Source: Rhodopseudomonas pentothenatexigens
Lineage (GTDB): Bacteria > Pseudomonadota > Alphaproteobacteria > Rhizobiales > Xanthobacteraceae
DNA: 64,000 nucleotides
Direction: 5' to 3'
NCBI RefSeq assembly: GCF_900218015.1
Contig: NZ_UFQQ01000013.1
Span: 62,001-126,000 of the forward strand
The notes under the pieces were generated by a model, which ran no database searches, was not told the origin of the DNA, and saw only the letters and a program-made list of their open reading frames with translations. A program made the translations under genes and the position numbers. Below, piece after piece: positions 9,007 through 17,386 of this stretch (its first letter is position 1; each line of letters starts with the position of its first letter).

Positions 9007-12000
9007 CACACTTCCTCCAGCGCGCAGATCAGGTCGCCGGCGCGCAGCGTTTGCCCCGGCTTGGCATTGAGGGCTCGGACGATGCCGCGCGCGGTCGCCG
9101 GAATCGCGATCTCCATCTTCATCGATTCGATCACTGCCAGCGTCTGGCCGATCTCGACATGTTGGCCGGGTTCGACGGTGAGCTTCCAGACGTTGCCGGG
9201 CGCTTCGGTGAACTGGCCGATGCAGCCGTCCGGCACGTCGCCGCCGGAGCCGAGCGCGGCCGCGGTGTCGTCCTCGACGACCTCGTCGAGCTTGGCGTCG
9301 CGCCAGCGCTGGCGTTCGGCCTCGAACGCGGTCTGCTGGCGGGTCTTGAACGCCGAGATGCCTTCGGCCTCGCGCGCCAGGAACGCTTTGTAGTCGGCGT
9401 AGGAGAACGTCGTCTCCTCGATCTGGAGCGGATAGCCGCCGTGCGGAAACGCGGCGCGGGCGTCGAGCAGTTGTTCCGGCGTTACCGGGAAGAACCGGAT
9501 CTGGTCGAAGAACCGCAGCAGCCAGGGATGGCCGGGCTTGAACACTTCGGTGCTGCGCCAGGTGTTCCAGACCTGGATGGTGCGGCCGAATAGCTGATAA
9601 CCGCCGGGGCCTTCCATGCCGTAGATGCACATATAGGCGCCGCCAATGCCGACGGCGTTTTCCGGCGTCCAGGTGCGGGCCGGATTGTATTTGGTGGTGA
9701 CCAGGCGATGCCGCGGATCGACCGGGGTGGCGACCGGCGCGCCGAGATAGACGTCGCCGAGGCCGAGCACCAGATAGCTGGCGCCGAACACGATGCGCTT
9801 GACGTCGTCCTCGCTGGAAAGACCGTTGATGCGGCGGATGAACTCGATGTTGGACGGACACCACGGCGCATCGGGACGCACCAGCTCTTGATACTTGCGC
9901 ATCGCCAGCACCGCCTGTGGATCGTTCCACGACAGCGGCAGGTGTATGATGCGGCTCGGCACCGCCATCGCTTCGACCGACGGCAGTTCGCGCTCGATCC
10001 TCGCCAGTGCGTCGAGCAGCTTGCGGCGTGACATCACCGCGCTGTCGTAGTGGATCTGCAACGAGCGGATTCCCGGCGTGAGATCGATGATCCCAGGCAG
10101 TCTGGCTTTCTCCACCGCCTCGGCGAGCACGTGCACCCGCAAGCGCAGCGCGATGTCGAGCTCCATCGGGCCGTATTCGACCAGCAGATTGTCGTCGCCG
10201 GCGCGGCGATACACCACCGGGATCTCGCCATCGTCATGGCGGCCGACGATCGCCGAGCCGAGCTCGGCAGGCGCGGCGATCACGGTCGGCCCTGCGACCG
10301 GATCATCGGCCCGCGCCACCGGCACGAAGCGAAGTTTGTCGCCGGGCTTGAGCTGGCCGACCTTCCACAGTTCGTCGCGCGCCACCACGGCCGGGCAGAC
10401 GAAGCCGCCGAGGCTCGGGCCGTCGGGCCCGAGGATGATCGGCATGTCGCCGGTGAAGTCGATCGCACCGACCGCATAGGCGTTGTCGTGGATGTTGGAG
10501 GGATGCAGCCCGGCTTCGCCGCCGTCGGCACGTGCCCATTGCGGCTTCGGTCCGATCAGCCGCACGCCGGTGCGGGCGCTGTTGAAGTGCACTTCGTAGT
10601 CCGAGGAAAACAGCGTCGCGATGTCGTCGTCCCGGAAGAAATCGGGCGCACCGTGGGGGCCGTAGATCACGCCGATCTGCCACGCGCGCGTCAGCGCTGG
10701 CCGTTCGTCATCGGTGAGCGCGCGCGGCTCCGCGACAGGAGCGATCGAGCCGAAATGCAGCACGTCGCCGGCTTTCAGCGCGCCGGTGGCGTGGCCGCCG
10801 AACGCGCCGAGCGTGAACACCGCGCGGGAGCCGAACACTTCGGGCGCATCGAAGCCGCCGCGGATGGCGAGATAACAACGCTGGCCTGGTCCCTCGATCT
10901 TGCCGATCGCCAGCATTTGGCCGGCGCGTACCGCGATCGGCGCGTCATTGCTGACCGCTGTGCCGTCGAGCTTTGCCGCCATGCCGGCGCCGCACAGCGC
11001 CACGACGGCGTCGGCGTTGAAGCGCAGCGTCGGGCCGCTGACGGTGAGTTCGAATGCTGCGGTGGTCTCGGGATTGCCGACGATCCGGTTGGCGAGGCGG
11101 AACGAGCGCTCGTCCATCGGTCCGCTCGGCGGCACGCCGACGTGCCACAGATGCAACCGGCCCGGCAGCTCCTGCAGGCCGGATTGCGCGCCGGGCGCCA
11201 CCACGTCGATGGTGCGCGCCGCGAAGCTGAAGTCCGCCAGCACCTTGGTGGCGACCTTGCCGCTGCGGAACAGATCGGATGCGGCGATCGCGCGCAAGTA
11301 ATCAAGATTGGTCTCGATCCCGGCGACGGTGGTGGCGGCGAGCGCCCCGATCATCTTGTCGATCGCGGCGTCGCGGTCGGCCGCGTGCACGATCAGCTTC
11401 GCCAGCATCGGGTCATAGAACGGCGTTACCTCGTCGCCGGTTTCGATCCAGCCGTCGACGCGCGCGTCGTCCGGAAACGCCACCTGGGTCAGCCGGCCGG
11501 CCGAGGGCCGGAAGCCGGCGCCGGGGTTTTCGGCATAGAGGCGCACTTCGATCGCCGCGCCTTGCGGCGGACGCGGTGTATAGGTCGCAAGCGGGCTGTC
11601 GCCGGCAGCCTGGCGCACCATCCATTCGACCAGATCGACGCCGAACACTGCTTCGGTGACGGGATGCTCGACCTGCAGGCGGGTGTTGACCTCGAGGAAG
11701 TAGAATTCGTCGCGGGCGACGTCGTAGATGAATTCGACGGTGCCGGCGGATTCGTAGGCGACGTTCCGGCCGAGCGCGACCGCGGCCTGGTGCAGCCGGA
11801 TGCGCATCTCATCCGAGATGCCGGGCGCCGGGGTTTCCTCGACGACTTTCTGGTTGCGCCGCTGCAGCGAGCAGTCGCGCTCGCCGAGCGCGATCACGTT
11901 GCCCTGGCCGTCGCCGAAGATCTGCACTTCGATATGGCGGGCGTTGGCGACGAAGCGCTCAAGATATACCCGCGCGTCCCCGAAGCTGGCGCGCGCGGTG

Positions 12001-12554
12001 CGCTGCACCGTGGCGAAGCGTTCGCGCAGCGTCGCTTCGTCGTGACAAAGCTGCATGCCGATGCCGCCGCCGCCCGCGGTGCTCTTCAGCATCAGCGGAA
12101 AGCCGATCCGTGCCGAGGCCTCCAGAGCTTCCTCGATGCTGTCGATCAGTCCGGTGCCGGGCAGCAGCGGCACGTTGCTGGCCTGCGCCAGTTCGCGGGC
12201 GCGGTGCTTCAGGCCGAACGCCTCGAGATGCTCGGGGCGCGGCCCGATGAAGGCGATGCCGTGCTGCTTCAGCCGCTCGGCGAAGCCGCGGTTCTCCGAG
12301 AGAAAGCCGTAGCCGGGATGCACCGCCTGCGCGCCGGTTGAGAGGCAGGCGGCGATCACGGCGTCGACATTGAGATAGCTGTCACTGGCGGCGTCGCCGC
12401 CGACCCGCACCGCCTCGTCGGCCTCGCGCACCGGGCGGGTGAAGCGGTCGGCGTCCGAATAGATCGCGACCGATGCGATCCCCATCCGGCGCAAGGTGCG
12501 GCCGATCCGCCCGGCGATTTCGCCGCGGTTGGCAATCAGAACTTTGCTGAACAT
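9006..12554 (-). CDS. Biotin-dependent carboxylase: guanidine carboxylase (urea carboxylase family)
   Basis: The product is 1182 residues. Domains in order: biotin carboxylase (about 1-450, MFSKVLIANRGEIA start, ATP-grasp glycines KSTAGGGGIGMQ); a KipA/AHS2-like carboxyltransferase part (about 475-770, with LHLWHVGVPPSGPMDERS); a KipI/AHS1-like part (about 790-1040); and a biotinyl domain with the biotin lysine at about 1146 in ESMKMEI. Family members carboxylate urea or guanidine using ATP and bicarbonate. The guanidine-I riboswitch and the DUF1989 pair in this operon argue for guanidine. The residue that separates the two substrates was not resolved here. Only two bases separate it from the upstream gene. 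Confidence 0.88.
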   Translation of the reverse strand: MFSKVLIANRGEIAGRIGRTLRRMGIASVAIYSDADRFTRPVREADEAVRVGGDAASDSYLNVDAVIAACLSTGAQAVHPGYGFLSENRGFAERLKQHGIAFIGPRPEHLEAFGLKHRARELAQASNVPLLPGTGLIDSIEEALEASARIGFPLMLKSTAGGGGIGMQLCHDEATLRERFATVQRTARASFGDARVYLERFVANARHIEVQIFGDGQGNVIALGERDCSLQRRNQKVVEETPAPGISDEMRIRLHQAAVALGRNVAYESAGTVEFIYDVARDEFYFLEVNTRLQVEHPVTEAVFGVDLVEWMVRQAAGDSPLATYTPRPPQGAAIEVRLYAENPGAGFRPSAGRLTQVAFPDDARVDGWIETGDEVTPFYDPMLAKLIVHAADRDAAIDKMIGALAATTVAGIETNLDYLRAIAASDLFRSGKVATKVLADFSFAARTIDVVAPGAQSGLQELPGRLHLWHVGVPPSGPMDERSFRLANRIVGNPETTAAFELTVSGPTLRFNADAVVALCGAGMAAKLDGTAVSNDAPIAVRAGQMLAIGKIEGPGQRCYLAIRGGFDAPEVFGSRAVFTLGAFGGHATGALKAGDVLHFGSIAPVAEPRALTDDERPALTRAWQIGVIYGPHGAPDFFRDDDIATLFSSDYEVHFNSARTGVRLIGPKPQWARADGGEAGLHPSNIHDNAYAVGAIDFTGDMPIILGPDGPSLGGFVCPAVVARDELWKVGQLKPGDKLRFVPVARADDPVAGPTVIAAPAELGSAIVGRHDDGEIPVVYRRAGDDNLLVEYGPMELDIALRLRVHVLAEAVEKARLPGIIDLTPGIRSLQIHYDSAVMSRRKLLDALARIERELPSVEAMAVPSRIIHLPLSWNDPQAVLAMRKYQELVRPDAPWCPSNIEFIRRINGLSSEDDVKRIVFGASYLVLGLGDVYLGAPVATPVDPRHRLVTTKYNPARTWTPENAVGIGGAYMCIYGMEGPGGYQLFGRTIQVWNTWRSTEVFKPGHPWLLRFFDQIRFFPVTPEQLLDARAAFPHGGYPLQIEETTFSYADYKAFLAREAEGISAFKTRQQTAFEAERQRWRDAKLDEVVEDDTAAALGSGGDVPDGCIGQFTEAPGNVWKLTVEPGQHVEIGQTLAVIESMKMEIAIPATARGIVRALNAKPGQTLRAGDLICALEEV

Positions 12555-12556
12555 GA

Positions 12557-13192
12557 TCAGTCCTCGCCTGCCTCGTAGATCACCACCTGGATCGGCGTCG
12601 GGAAGAAGCCGTTGCAGGGATTGTTGACCTGCGGACAGTTCGAGATCAGGCACAGCACGTCCATCTCGGCGACCATCTCGACGTAGTCGCCGGGCTTGGA
12701 GACGCCGTCGACCACGGTGAAATTGCCGGACGTGTCGAGCGGCACGTTCATGAAGAAGTTGAGGTTCGGCACGATGTCGCGCTTCGACAGACCGTGCTTG
12801 GCGGCCTCCAGCACGAAGTTCTCGCGGCAGGCATGCAGATATTTGGTCTGGTGCCCGAACCGCACGGTGTTGCTCTCGCAGGAGCAGGCGCCGGCCGAGG
12901 TGTCGTGCAGGCCGCAGCTATCGGCGACCATGCGCAGCATGGTGCGGCCCTCGGTGGACATGATCCGCGTGCCGGTGGTGACGTAGGCCGAACCCTGAGC
13001 GCGTAGTGTGTCCTGGCCGCTATAGCGTTCGCCATGATCGTCGGCGGCGTAGAACAGGGTGTCGACCGCCTGCTGGCCGTGGCTGTCGACGATGCGCAGC
13101 GTCTGGCCCTTGCGGATGATCGCCGACCACGGCACGCGCGCCGGGATCTCGGTGTCGAGCACGATGCGGGCGGAAGCGGGAATCGCGGTCAT
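12557..13192 (-). CDS. Carboxyguanidine deiminase subunit (DUF1989, urea carboxylase-associated protein)
   Basis: The product is 211 residues. DUF1989 proteins of this type were first named urea carboxylase-associated proteins; work on guanidine operons showed that the pair (CgdA/CgdB) forms a carboxyguanidine deiminase that yields allophanate. Visible family features are the IRKGQTLRIVDSHGQQ strand pair near residue 25, a cysteine-rich metal-site region GLHDTSAGACSCES near 95, and SNCPQVNNPCNG near 185. These cysteines and histidines probably bind zinc. It is separated by two bases from both the preceding paralogue and the carboxylase, so the three are one translational unit. Which of the two is CgdA was not decided. 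Confidence 0.85.
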   Translation of the reverse strand: MTAIPASARIVLDTEIPARVPWSAIIRKGQTLRIVDSHGQQAVDTLFYAADDHGERYSGQDTLRAQGSAYVTTGTRIMSTEGRTMLRMVADSCGLHDTSAGACSCESNTVRFGHQTKYLHACRENFVLEAAKHGLSKRDIVPNLNFFMNVPLDTSGNFTVVDGVSKPGDYVEMVAEMDVLCLISNCPQVNNPCNGFFPTPIQVVIYEAGED

Positions 13193-13194
13193 GC

Positions 13195-14034
13195 TCAGGC
13201 CCTCCCTGCGACGCCGGCGAGATAGAAGGCGTTGTTCTCGAACGCGCGTTTGGCTTCGAGCGACACGGTGCGGCAAAGGTCGTCGGCGGCGGGCTGAGGC
13301 GCCTGATAGCGGATGATGTCGATGTCGCCCGGCGCGTAGCTGGGGGATGGGTCGAGCGGGTGCGGACAGTTCGACACCGCGACGAGCAGGTCGAGCTCGG
13401 CGCGCAGATCGACGAAGTCGCCCTTGTTGCGACGCTCGCCGTGCCATTCGAACCGGCCCTGCGAGTCGACGGCGACCGGAGCGAAGAATCCGATCGACGG
13501 GTGCAGGTCGCGGCGATCGAGCCCGAGCTTGCCGGCGGCGAGCACAAAATTGTCGCGGGTGTTGCGGAAACTGCCGGCGCCGTAGCGCGCCGCATTGGTC
13601 GCCGCGGTGGAGCCGCCGACCATGGTGTCGTGCGCGCCGCTGGTGTCCTCGATGATCGACAGCAGCGCACGGCCCATGTCGGACAGGATCACCCGGCCTT
13701 TGCGCAAGGACGCCGCCCACTGCACCTTGATGGTGTCGGCATGGTTCAGCCGCTCGCTCGGGTCGAGCGCATTCCAGGCCTGGATGCTGACGCAGGACGT
13801 GCCGCTGGTGTTGACGAGGCGCAGCGCTTCGCCGCGGCCGAGCTTGGTCACGTAGTACCAGCCACCCGGCACGGTCTCGCGATGGATGATCGCGTCCGCT
13901 GCGATCGGCGCGCCGTCGCGCGGCGTCGGCGGCGGCAAGGCCTTCGGTGCCTGTTGCTGGCCCAGTGCCTTGTGCTGTTCGTAGCGCTGGCGGTTGGCCT
14001 CGACTTCGGCCTTCTCTTGCTCGGTCAGGATCAT
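13195..14034 (-). CDS. Carboxyguanidine deiminase subunit (DUF1989 paralogue)
   Basis: The product is 279 residues and is a paralogue of the gene at 12557, with an N-terminal extension (TEQEKAEVEANRQRYEQH, helical, then a proline-rich stretch) of about 60 residues. Shared features are the ALRLVNTSGTSCVSIQ strands, SGAHDTMVGGST in place of the partner's cysteine-rich segment, and SNCPHPLDPS near residue 230. The loss of the AGACSCES cysteines here, against their presence in the partner, suggests that only one subunit carries the full metal site and this one has a structural role; that is inference. The ATG at 14034 has a GAGGA ribosome site. Confidence 0.82.
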   Translation of the reverse strand: MILTEQEKAEVEANRQRYEQHKALGQQQAPKALPPPTPRDGAPIAADAIIHRETVPGGWYYVTKLGRGEALRLVNTSGTSCVSIQAWNALDPSERLNHADTIKVQWAASLRKGRVILSDMGRALLSIIEDTSGAHDTMVGGSTAATNAARYGAGSFRNTRDNFVLAAGKLGLDRRDLHPSIGFFAPVAVDSQGRFEWHGERRNKGDFVDLRAELDLLVAVSNCPHPLDPSPSYAPGDIDIIRYQAPQPAADDLCRTVSLEAKRAFENNAFYLAGVAGRA

Positions 14035-14072
14035 GCTGTCCTCACGGTGAACAAACGCCGGGTCGTCCCGGC

Positions 14073-14864
14073 TCATGCTCCCTGTGCGGCCGGGTCGTCC
14101 CGGCCGGAGCGGATTGGATGGTCGGTGCGCGGCTGCGCGATGCGCCGCGGAAAGATTTCGAGATCGCGCGAGATCGTGGCGCCGTAGCGCTCGCGCTCCT
14201 CGGGACGGTTGCGATTGCGCTCGAACGCGATCACGCGGGTCGCCAGGCTGAACGCTTCGGACAGATCGTGCGTGACCATCACCACCGTCAGCTCGGTCTC
14301 GTTCCACAGCCGCTTCATCAGCACGTGGATGTCGGCGCGGATGCCCGGGTCGAGCGCGCCGAACGGCTCGTCGAGCAGCAGGATCTTGGGGCCGCGCATG
14401 ATCGCCTGCGCCAGCGCCAGCCGCTGCTGCATGCCGCCGGACAGCGACGCGGGATATTTGTGCTCGTGGCCCTTCAGCCCGACCTCGTCGAGCAGCGCCA
14501 GCGCCTGCTCGGTCGCCTCGCGCCGCGCCCGGCCGAACAGCCGGCCGAGCAGCCGCGACTGTTGCAGCTCGCGGCCGAACAGCACGTTGTCGAGCACGGT
14601 GAGATGCGGAAACACCGAATAGCGCTGGAATACCACGCCGCGATCGGCGTCGGGTTCGCTCGGCATCGGCCGGCCGTCGATCAGGATCCGGCCGCGGGTC
14701 GGCGTCTCCTCGCCGAGCAGCATGCGCAGGAAGGTGGTCTTGCCGCAGCCGGAGGGGCCGACCAGGGCGACGAAGGCGCGCGGCGCGACGTCGAGCGTGA
14801 TCCGCTCCAGCACGATGTGGTCGCCGTATTCCTTCCAGACGTTGTCGAATCGGATCGCGCTCAT
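14073..14864 (-). CDS. ABC transporter ATP-binding protein, guanidine operon
   Basis: The product is 263 residues. Walker A GPSGCGKTT (near 37), Q-loop FQRYSVFPHL, signature LSGGMQQR and Walker B ILLLDEPFGALD, followed by the H-loop VTHD, mark a complete NitT/TauT-type ATPase. Its ATG overlaps the permease stop by four bases (ATGA at 14861-14864), so the permease is translated first. It powers uptake of the substrate bound by the product of 15715. A short tail rich in Arg and Pro follows the core domain. Coupling with guanidine-degrading enzymes makes guanidine the likely cargo; family annotations often say urea. Confidence 0.88.
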   Translation of the reverse strand: MSAIRFDNVWKEYGDHIVLERITLDVAPRAFVALVGPSGCGKTTFLRMLLGEETPTRGRILIDGRPMPSEPDADRGVVFQRYSVFPHLTVLDNVLFGRELQQSRLLGRLFGRARREATEQALALLDEVGLKGHEHKYPASLSGGMQQRLALAQAIMRGPKILLLDEPFGALDPGIRADIHVLMKRLWNETELTVVMVTHDLSEAFSLATRVIAFERNRNRPEERERYGATISRDLEIFPRRIAQPRTDHPIRSGRDDPAAQGA

Positions 14865-15679
14865 TCCGCCCTCACCGCGGCGAACCAGGGGAAGGCCTTG
14901 CGCTGGATCAGTCGCAACGCCAGGTCCATCAGGAAGGCGAGCAACGTGATCCACACCACGTAGGGAATGATCACGTCCATCGCCAAATAACGTCGCACCA
15001 GGAAGATGCGATAGCCGAGCCCGGAGTCGGAGGCGATCGCTTCGGCGGCGATCAGGAACAGCCAGGCGGGGCCGAGCTGCAGCCGCAGCGAGTCGATCAA
15101 TCGCGGCAGGATCTGCGGCAGCACCACGCGGAGCGCGATCTGCCAGGTCGAGGCGCCGAGCGTCTGCGCCTTGATCAATTGCTCGCGTGGCAGCTCCATC
15201 ACCCGCATCGCCAGGTCCCGGATCATCGCCGGCAGCGTGCCGATCACGATCAGCGCGATCTTGGAGTTTTCGCCGAGCCCCATCACGATGAACAGGATCG
15301 GCAGCAGCGCCAGCGGCGGCACCATCGACGTCACCGACACGAACGAGCCGAGCAGCGCGTTCGCGGCCGGCAGCAGTCCGATCACGATGCCGAACACGAG
15401 AGCCAGCGAGGTCGAGATCGCCAACGCAGCGCCGAGCCGTTCCAGGCTCGCCAGCGTGTCCGTCCACAACAGATAGTTGCCGGTGCGGGCGTCGACCTGA
15501 AACGCCATCTGCTTGACTGCCTGGCCCATGCTGGTCAGGGCCGGCAGCAGCTTGTCGTTCGGATTCTCAGCGAGCCTGGCGCCGGAGCCCAGCAGATACG
15601 CAATGATCACCAGCACGAACGGCAGCGCCGCCATGTAGATGGCGAGTTGCCGTCCAGGCCTGATGTTCACCCATCGCAT
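14861..15679 (-). CDS. ABC transporter permease, guanidine operon
   Basis: The product is 272 residues, with about six hydrophobic helices. The first follows RPGRQLAIYMAALPFV; the permease coupling segment is around LGASTWQIALRVVLPQILP (residues ~170-190), matching the EAA loop of NitT/TauT-type permeases (BPD_transp_1). It works as a dimer with the ATPase whose start overlaps its stop. The 35-base gap to the upstream binding protein and the shared strand put it in the same operon. Confidence 0.88.
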   Translation of the reverse strand: MRWVNIRPGRQLAIYMAALPFVLVIIAYLLGSGARLAENPNDKLLPALTSMGQAVKQMAFQVDARTGNYLLWTDTLASLERLGAALAISTSLALVFGIVIGLLPAANALLGSFVSVTSMVPPLALLPILFIVMGLGENSKIALIVIGTLPAMIRDLAMRVMELPREQLIKAQTLGASTWQIALRVVLPQILPRLIDSLRLQLGPAWLFLIAAEAIASDSGLGYRIFLVRRYLAMDVIIPYVVWITLLAFLMDLALRLIQRKAFPWFAAVRAE

Positions 15680-15714
15680 CGTCGTGCTCCGGCTTGGCTT
15701 GTGGAGGTGATCGC

Positions 15715-16785
15715 TTACAGCTTGCCGGCCGCGGCCATGTCCATGAAGCTCGGGTCGAACCGCAGCTTCACGTTGGACTTGTCGCCGAGCACGCTCTTGT
15801 CTGCGAGCTCGATGCCGACGGCGTCGGCCGACTTCGCGCCCTTGCCGAGCAGGTCCTTGTCGAACAGGAACTTGCGGACGCGGTCCATGGTGCTGCCGAT
15901 CGCCGCGCTCTTGGTGAAGGCTTCGGCGTCCGCGGCCTTGCTGAACAGCCTGGTCGAGGCGAGCTGGCTTTCGAAGCCGGCCAGATCAGTACCCGACGCC
16001 TTCGCCATCGCTTCCTTGGCGGCCTTGGCCTCGGCGCCTTCCGCCGTCATCTTCGCCATGGTCTCGTACCAGATCCCGACCAGCGCCTTGGCGAAGTTCG
16101 GATTGTCCTTCACCACCGCGGTGTTGGCGACCATCAGATCCATGATTTCGCCGGGGATCTGCGAGGAGTCGAATACCTTGTGGGCGTCGGGCGAAGAGAG
16201 GATTTCGGAGACGATCGGATTCCACGTCACCACCGCGGTGACGTCGGCGGTCTTGTAGGCGGCGGCGAGGTCGGCGTCGGAAGTGTTGACGACCTTGATG
16301 TCCTTCTCGGTCAGCTTGTTGGATTCGAGCGCCCGCGCCAGCAGATAGTGCGACACCGAGAACTCGACCAGATTGACCTTCTGGCCCTTGATCGCGGTCA
16401 GGTCCTTCTTGTCCTTCAGGATCACCGCGTCGTTGCCGTTGGAGAAGTCGCCGACGATCACCGCGGTGGTGTCGACGCCGCCGGCGGCGGGAATCGACAG
16501 TGCGTCCATATTGGTGATCGTCACCGCGTCGAAAGAGCCGGCGGTGTACTGGTTGATCGACTCGACGTAGTCGTTGAACTGCTTCACCTCGATGGTGATG
16601 CCGTATTTGTCGGCCCACTTCTTCACGATGCCGGTGTCGGCGGCGTAGCCCCACGGCATCCAGCCGACATAGATCGACCAGGCGACCTTGAAGTCTTTCT
16701 TGGGGGCGGCGGAGGCTCCGGCGACGCTCAGCGCGACGATCGAACCGGCGAGGATCAGAGAAGACAGCAAACGTGTTTTCCGCAT
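15715..16785 (-). CDS. ABC transporter substrate-binding protein, guanidine operon
   Basis: The product is 356 residues. The ATG at 16785 is preferred because GAGGAATG lies just upstream and a signal peptide begins there (MRKTRLLSSLIL, cleavage after G-A-S-A-A). The mature protein has the NMT1/TauA-like start FKVAWSIYVGWMPWGYA, with several aromatics suited to cation binding, and ends FDPSFMDMAAAGKL. Related proteins are annotated as urea-carboxylase-associated (ABC_peri_uca type). It is the first gene after the guanidine-I riboswitch. The probable ligand is the guanidinium ion, by context. It is soluble in the periplasm and not lipidated. Confidence 0.87.
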   Translation of the reverse strand: MRKTRLLSSLILAGSIVALSVAGASAAPKKDFKVAWSIYVGWMPWGYAADTGIVKKWADKYGITIEVKQFNDYVESINQYTAGSFDAVTITNMDALSIPAAGGVDTTAVIVGDFSNGNDAVILKDKKDLTAIKGQKVNLVEFSVSHYLLARALESNKLTEKDIKVVNTSDADLAAAYKTADVTAVVTWNPIVSEILSSPDAHKVFDSSQIPGEIMDLMVANTAVVKDNPNFAKALVGIWYETMAKMTAEGAEAKAAKEAMAKASGTDLAGFESQLASTRLFSKAADAEAFTKSAAIGSTMDRVRKFLFDKDLLGKGAKSADAVGIELADKSVLGDKSNVKLRFDPSFMDMAAAGKL

Positions 16786-16857
16786 CGGATCATTCCTCAG
16801 AATCTGGTCACGATGAGGAATTGACATGGACCATCGTTTGCCAATTCCTCGGCTTAC

Positions 16858-16960
16858 GAGGTCTCCCGGGCTTTTGTCCCGCCGTGCGTCCGAAGGATTT
16901 CTCCCTTCGGGGGGCAGCTCTCGGACCAGCGTCTGAAACAGACCGGAACCCTAGCCGCCA
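16858..16960 (-). promoter_or_regulatory. Guanidine-I riboswitch (ykkC type)
   Basis: Read on the minus strand, the leader of the ABC binding protein contains the conserved blocks of the guanidine-I aptamer in order: CTAGGGTTCCGG (16954-16943), TGGTCCGAGAG (about 16928-16918), the stem with ACG/GCACGGC, and GGGACAAAAGCCCGGGAGA (about 16880-16862). These are near-identical to the ykkC consensus. It sits about 70 bases before the first start codon. No run of U after a hairpin is evident, so control may be translational or act through a small CCTCG/CGAGG hairpin just downstream (about 16844-16857). Guanidine is expected to turn the operon on. Confidence 0.92.
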
Positions 16961-17386
16961 ACTCTGGGAAGATTGTTGCCTCAACTCACCGGCGTTTGGA
17001 AGCATCGCACCGCACAAACAATGTGCAGGCGGCGATACTTGTTTGTTCAGATTGGCGAACGATCCGGCGGGTTAGGTATCATTATGAGGTGGGAGCCGCT
17101 TTCGACTGCGCACAGCAGGCCCCGCATGCAGTCCGCAGCGCCGTCGGTGCGACGGGACGCAGTGAAACCGAACGGCGACTCCTCCACCGAAAGGATGGAA
17201 TTCGGTCTGGGGGCCGATCCATGATCATCCTGGAGGGTAAGTAATAGCCCCGGCCTTCGCCGAGATCGATTCGCGATTGATTTCGCTCAATGCAACTGCG
17301 CCAGCGTCGGCTCAGCCTTGCAAAGAATGTGGGGGGATAGGCCCTCATTGAACCTGACGTGAGCCGGACGGCCGAAAGGGCTGATC
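16961..17386. other. Intergenic region without a recognised gene
   Basis: This 426-base stretch separates the riboswitch (minus) from the cysteine-rich gene at 17387 (plus), so it must hold two divergent promoters. I see short GC-rich hairpins around 17100-17240 but no convincing coding sequence or named RNA. The ribosome site GAAAGGG of the next gene is at about 17374-17380. Confidence 0.5.

Noticed and set aside
10050-12341. 763-codon open frame on the plus strand, opposite the carboxylase gene
   Set aside because: It is the antisense shadow of a GC-rich gene. It is rich in Arg, Ala and Gly without domain motifs, while the minus-strand frame carries all biotin carboxylase motifs.
9006-16785. 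Reading the operon as plain urea degradation
   Set aside because: The guanidine-I riboswitch and the DUF1989 pair point to guanidine. Urea use cannot be fully excluded for the carboxylase.
17082-17348. 88-codon frame on the minus strand in the divergent gap
   Set aside because: It lacks a ribosome site and family likeness; its composition is that of random GC-rich sequence.
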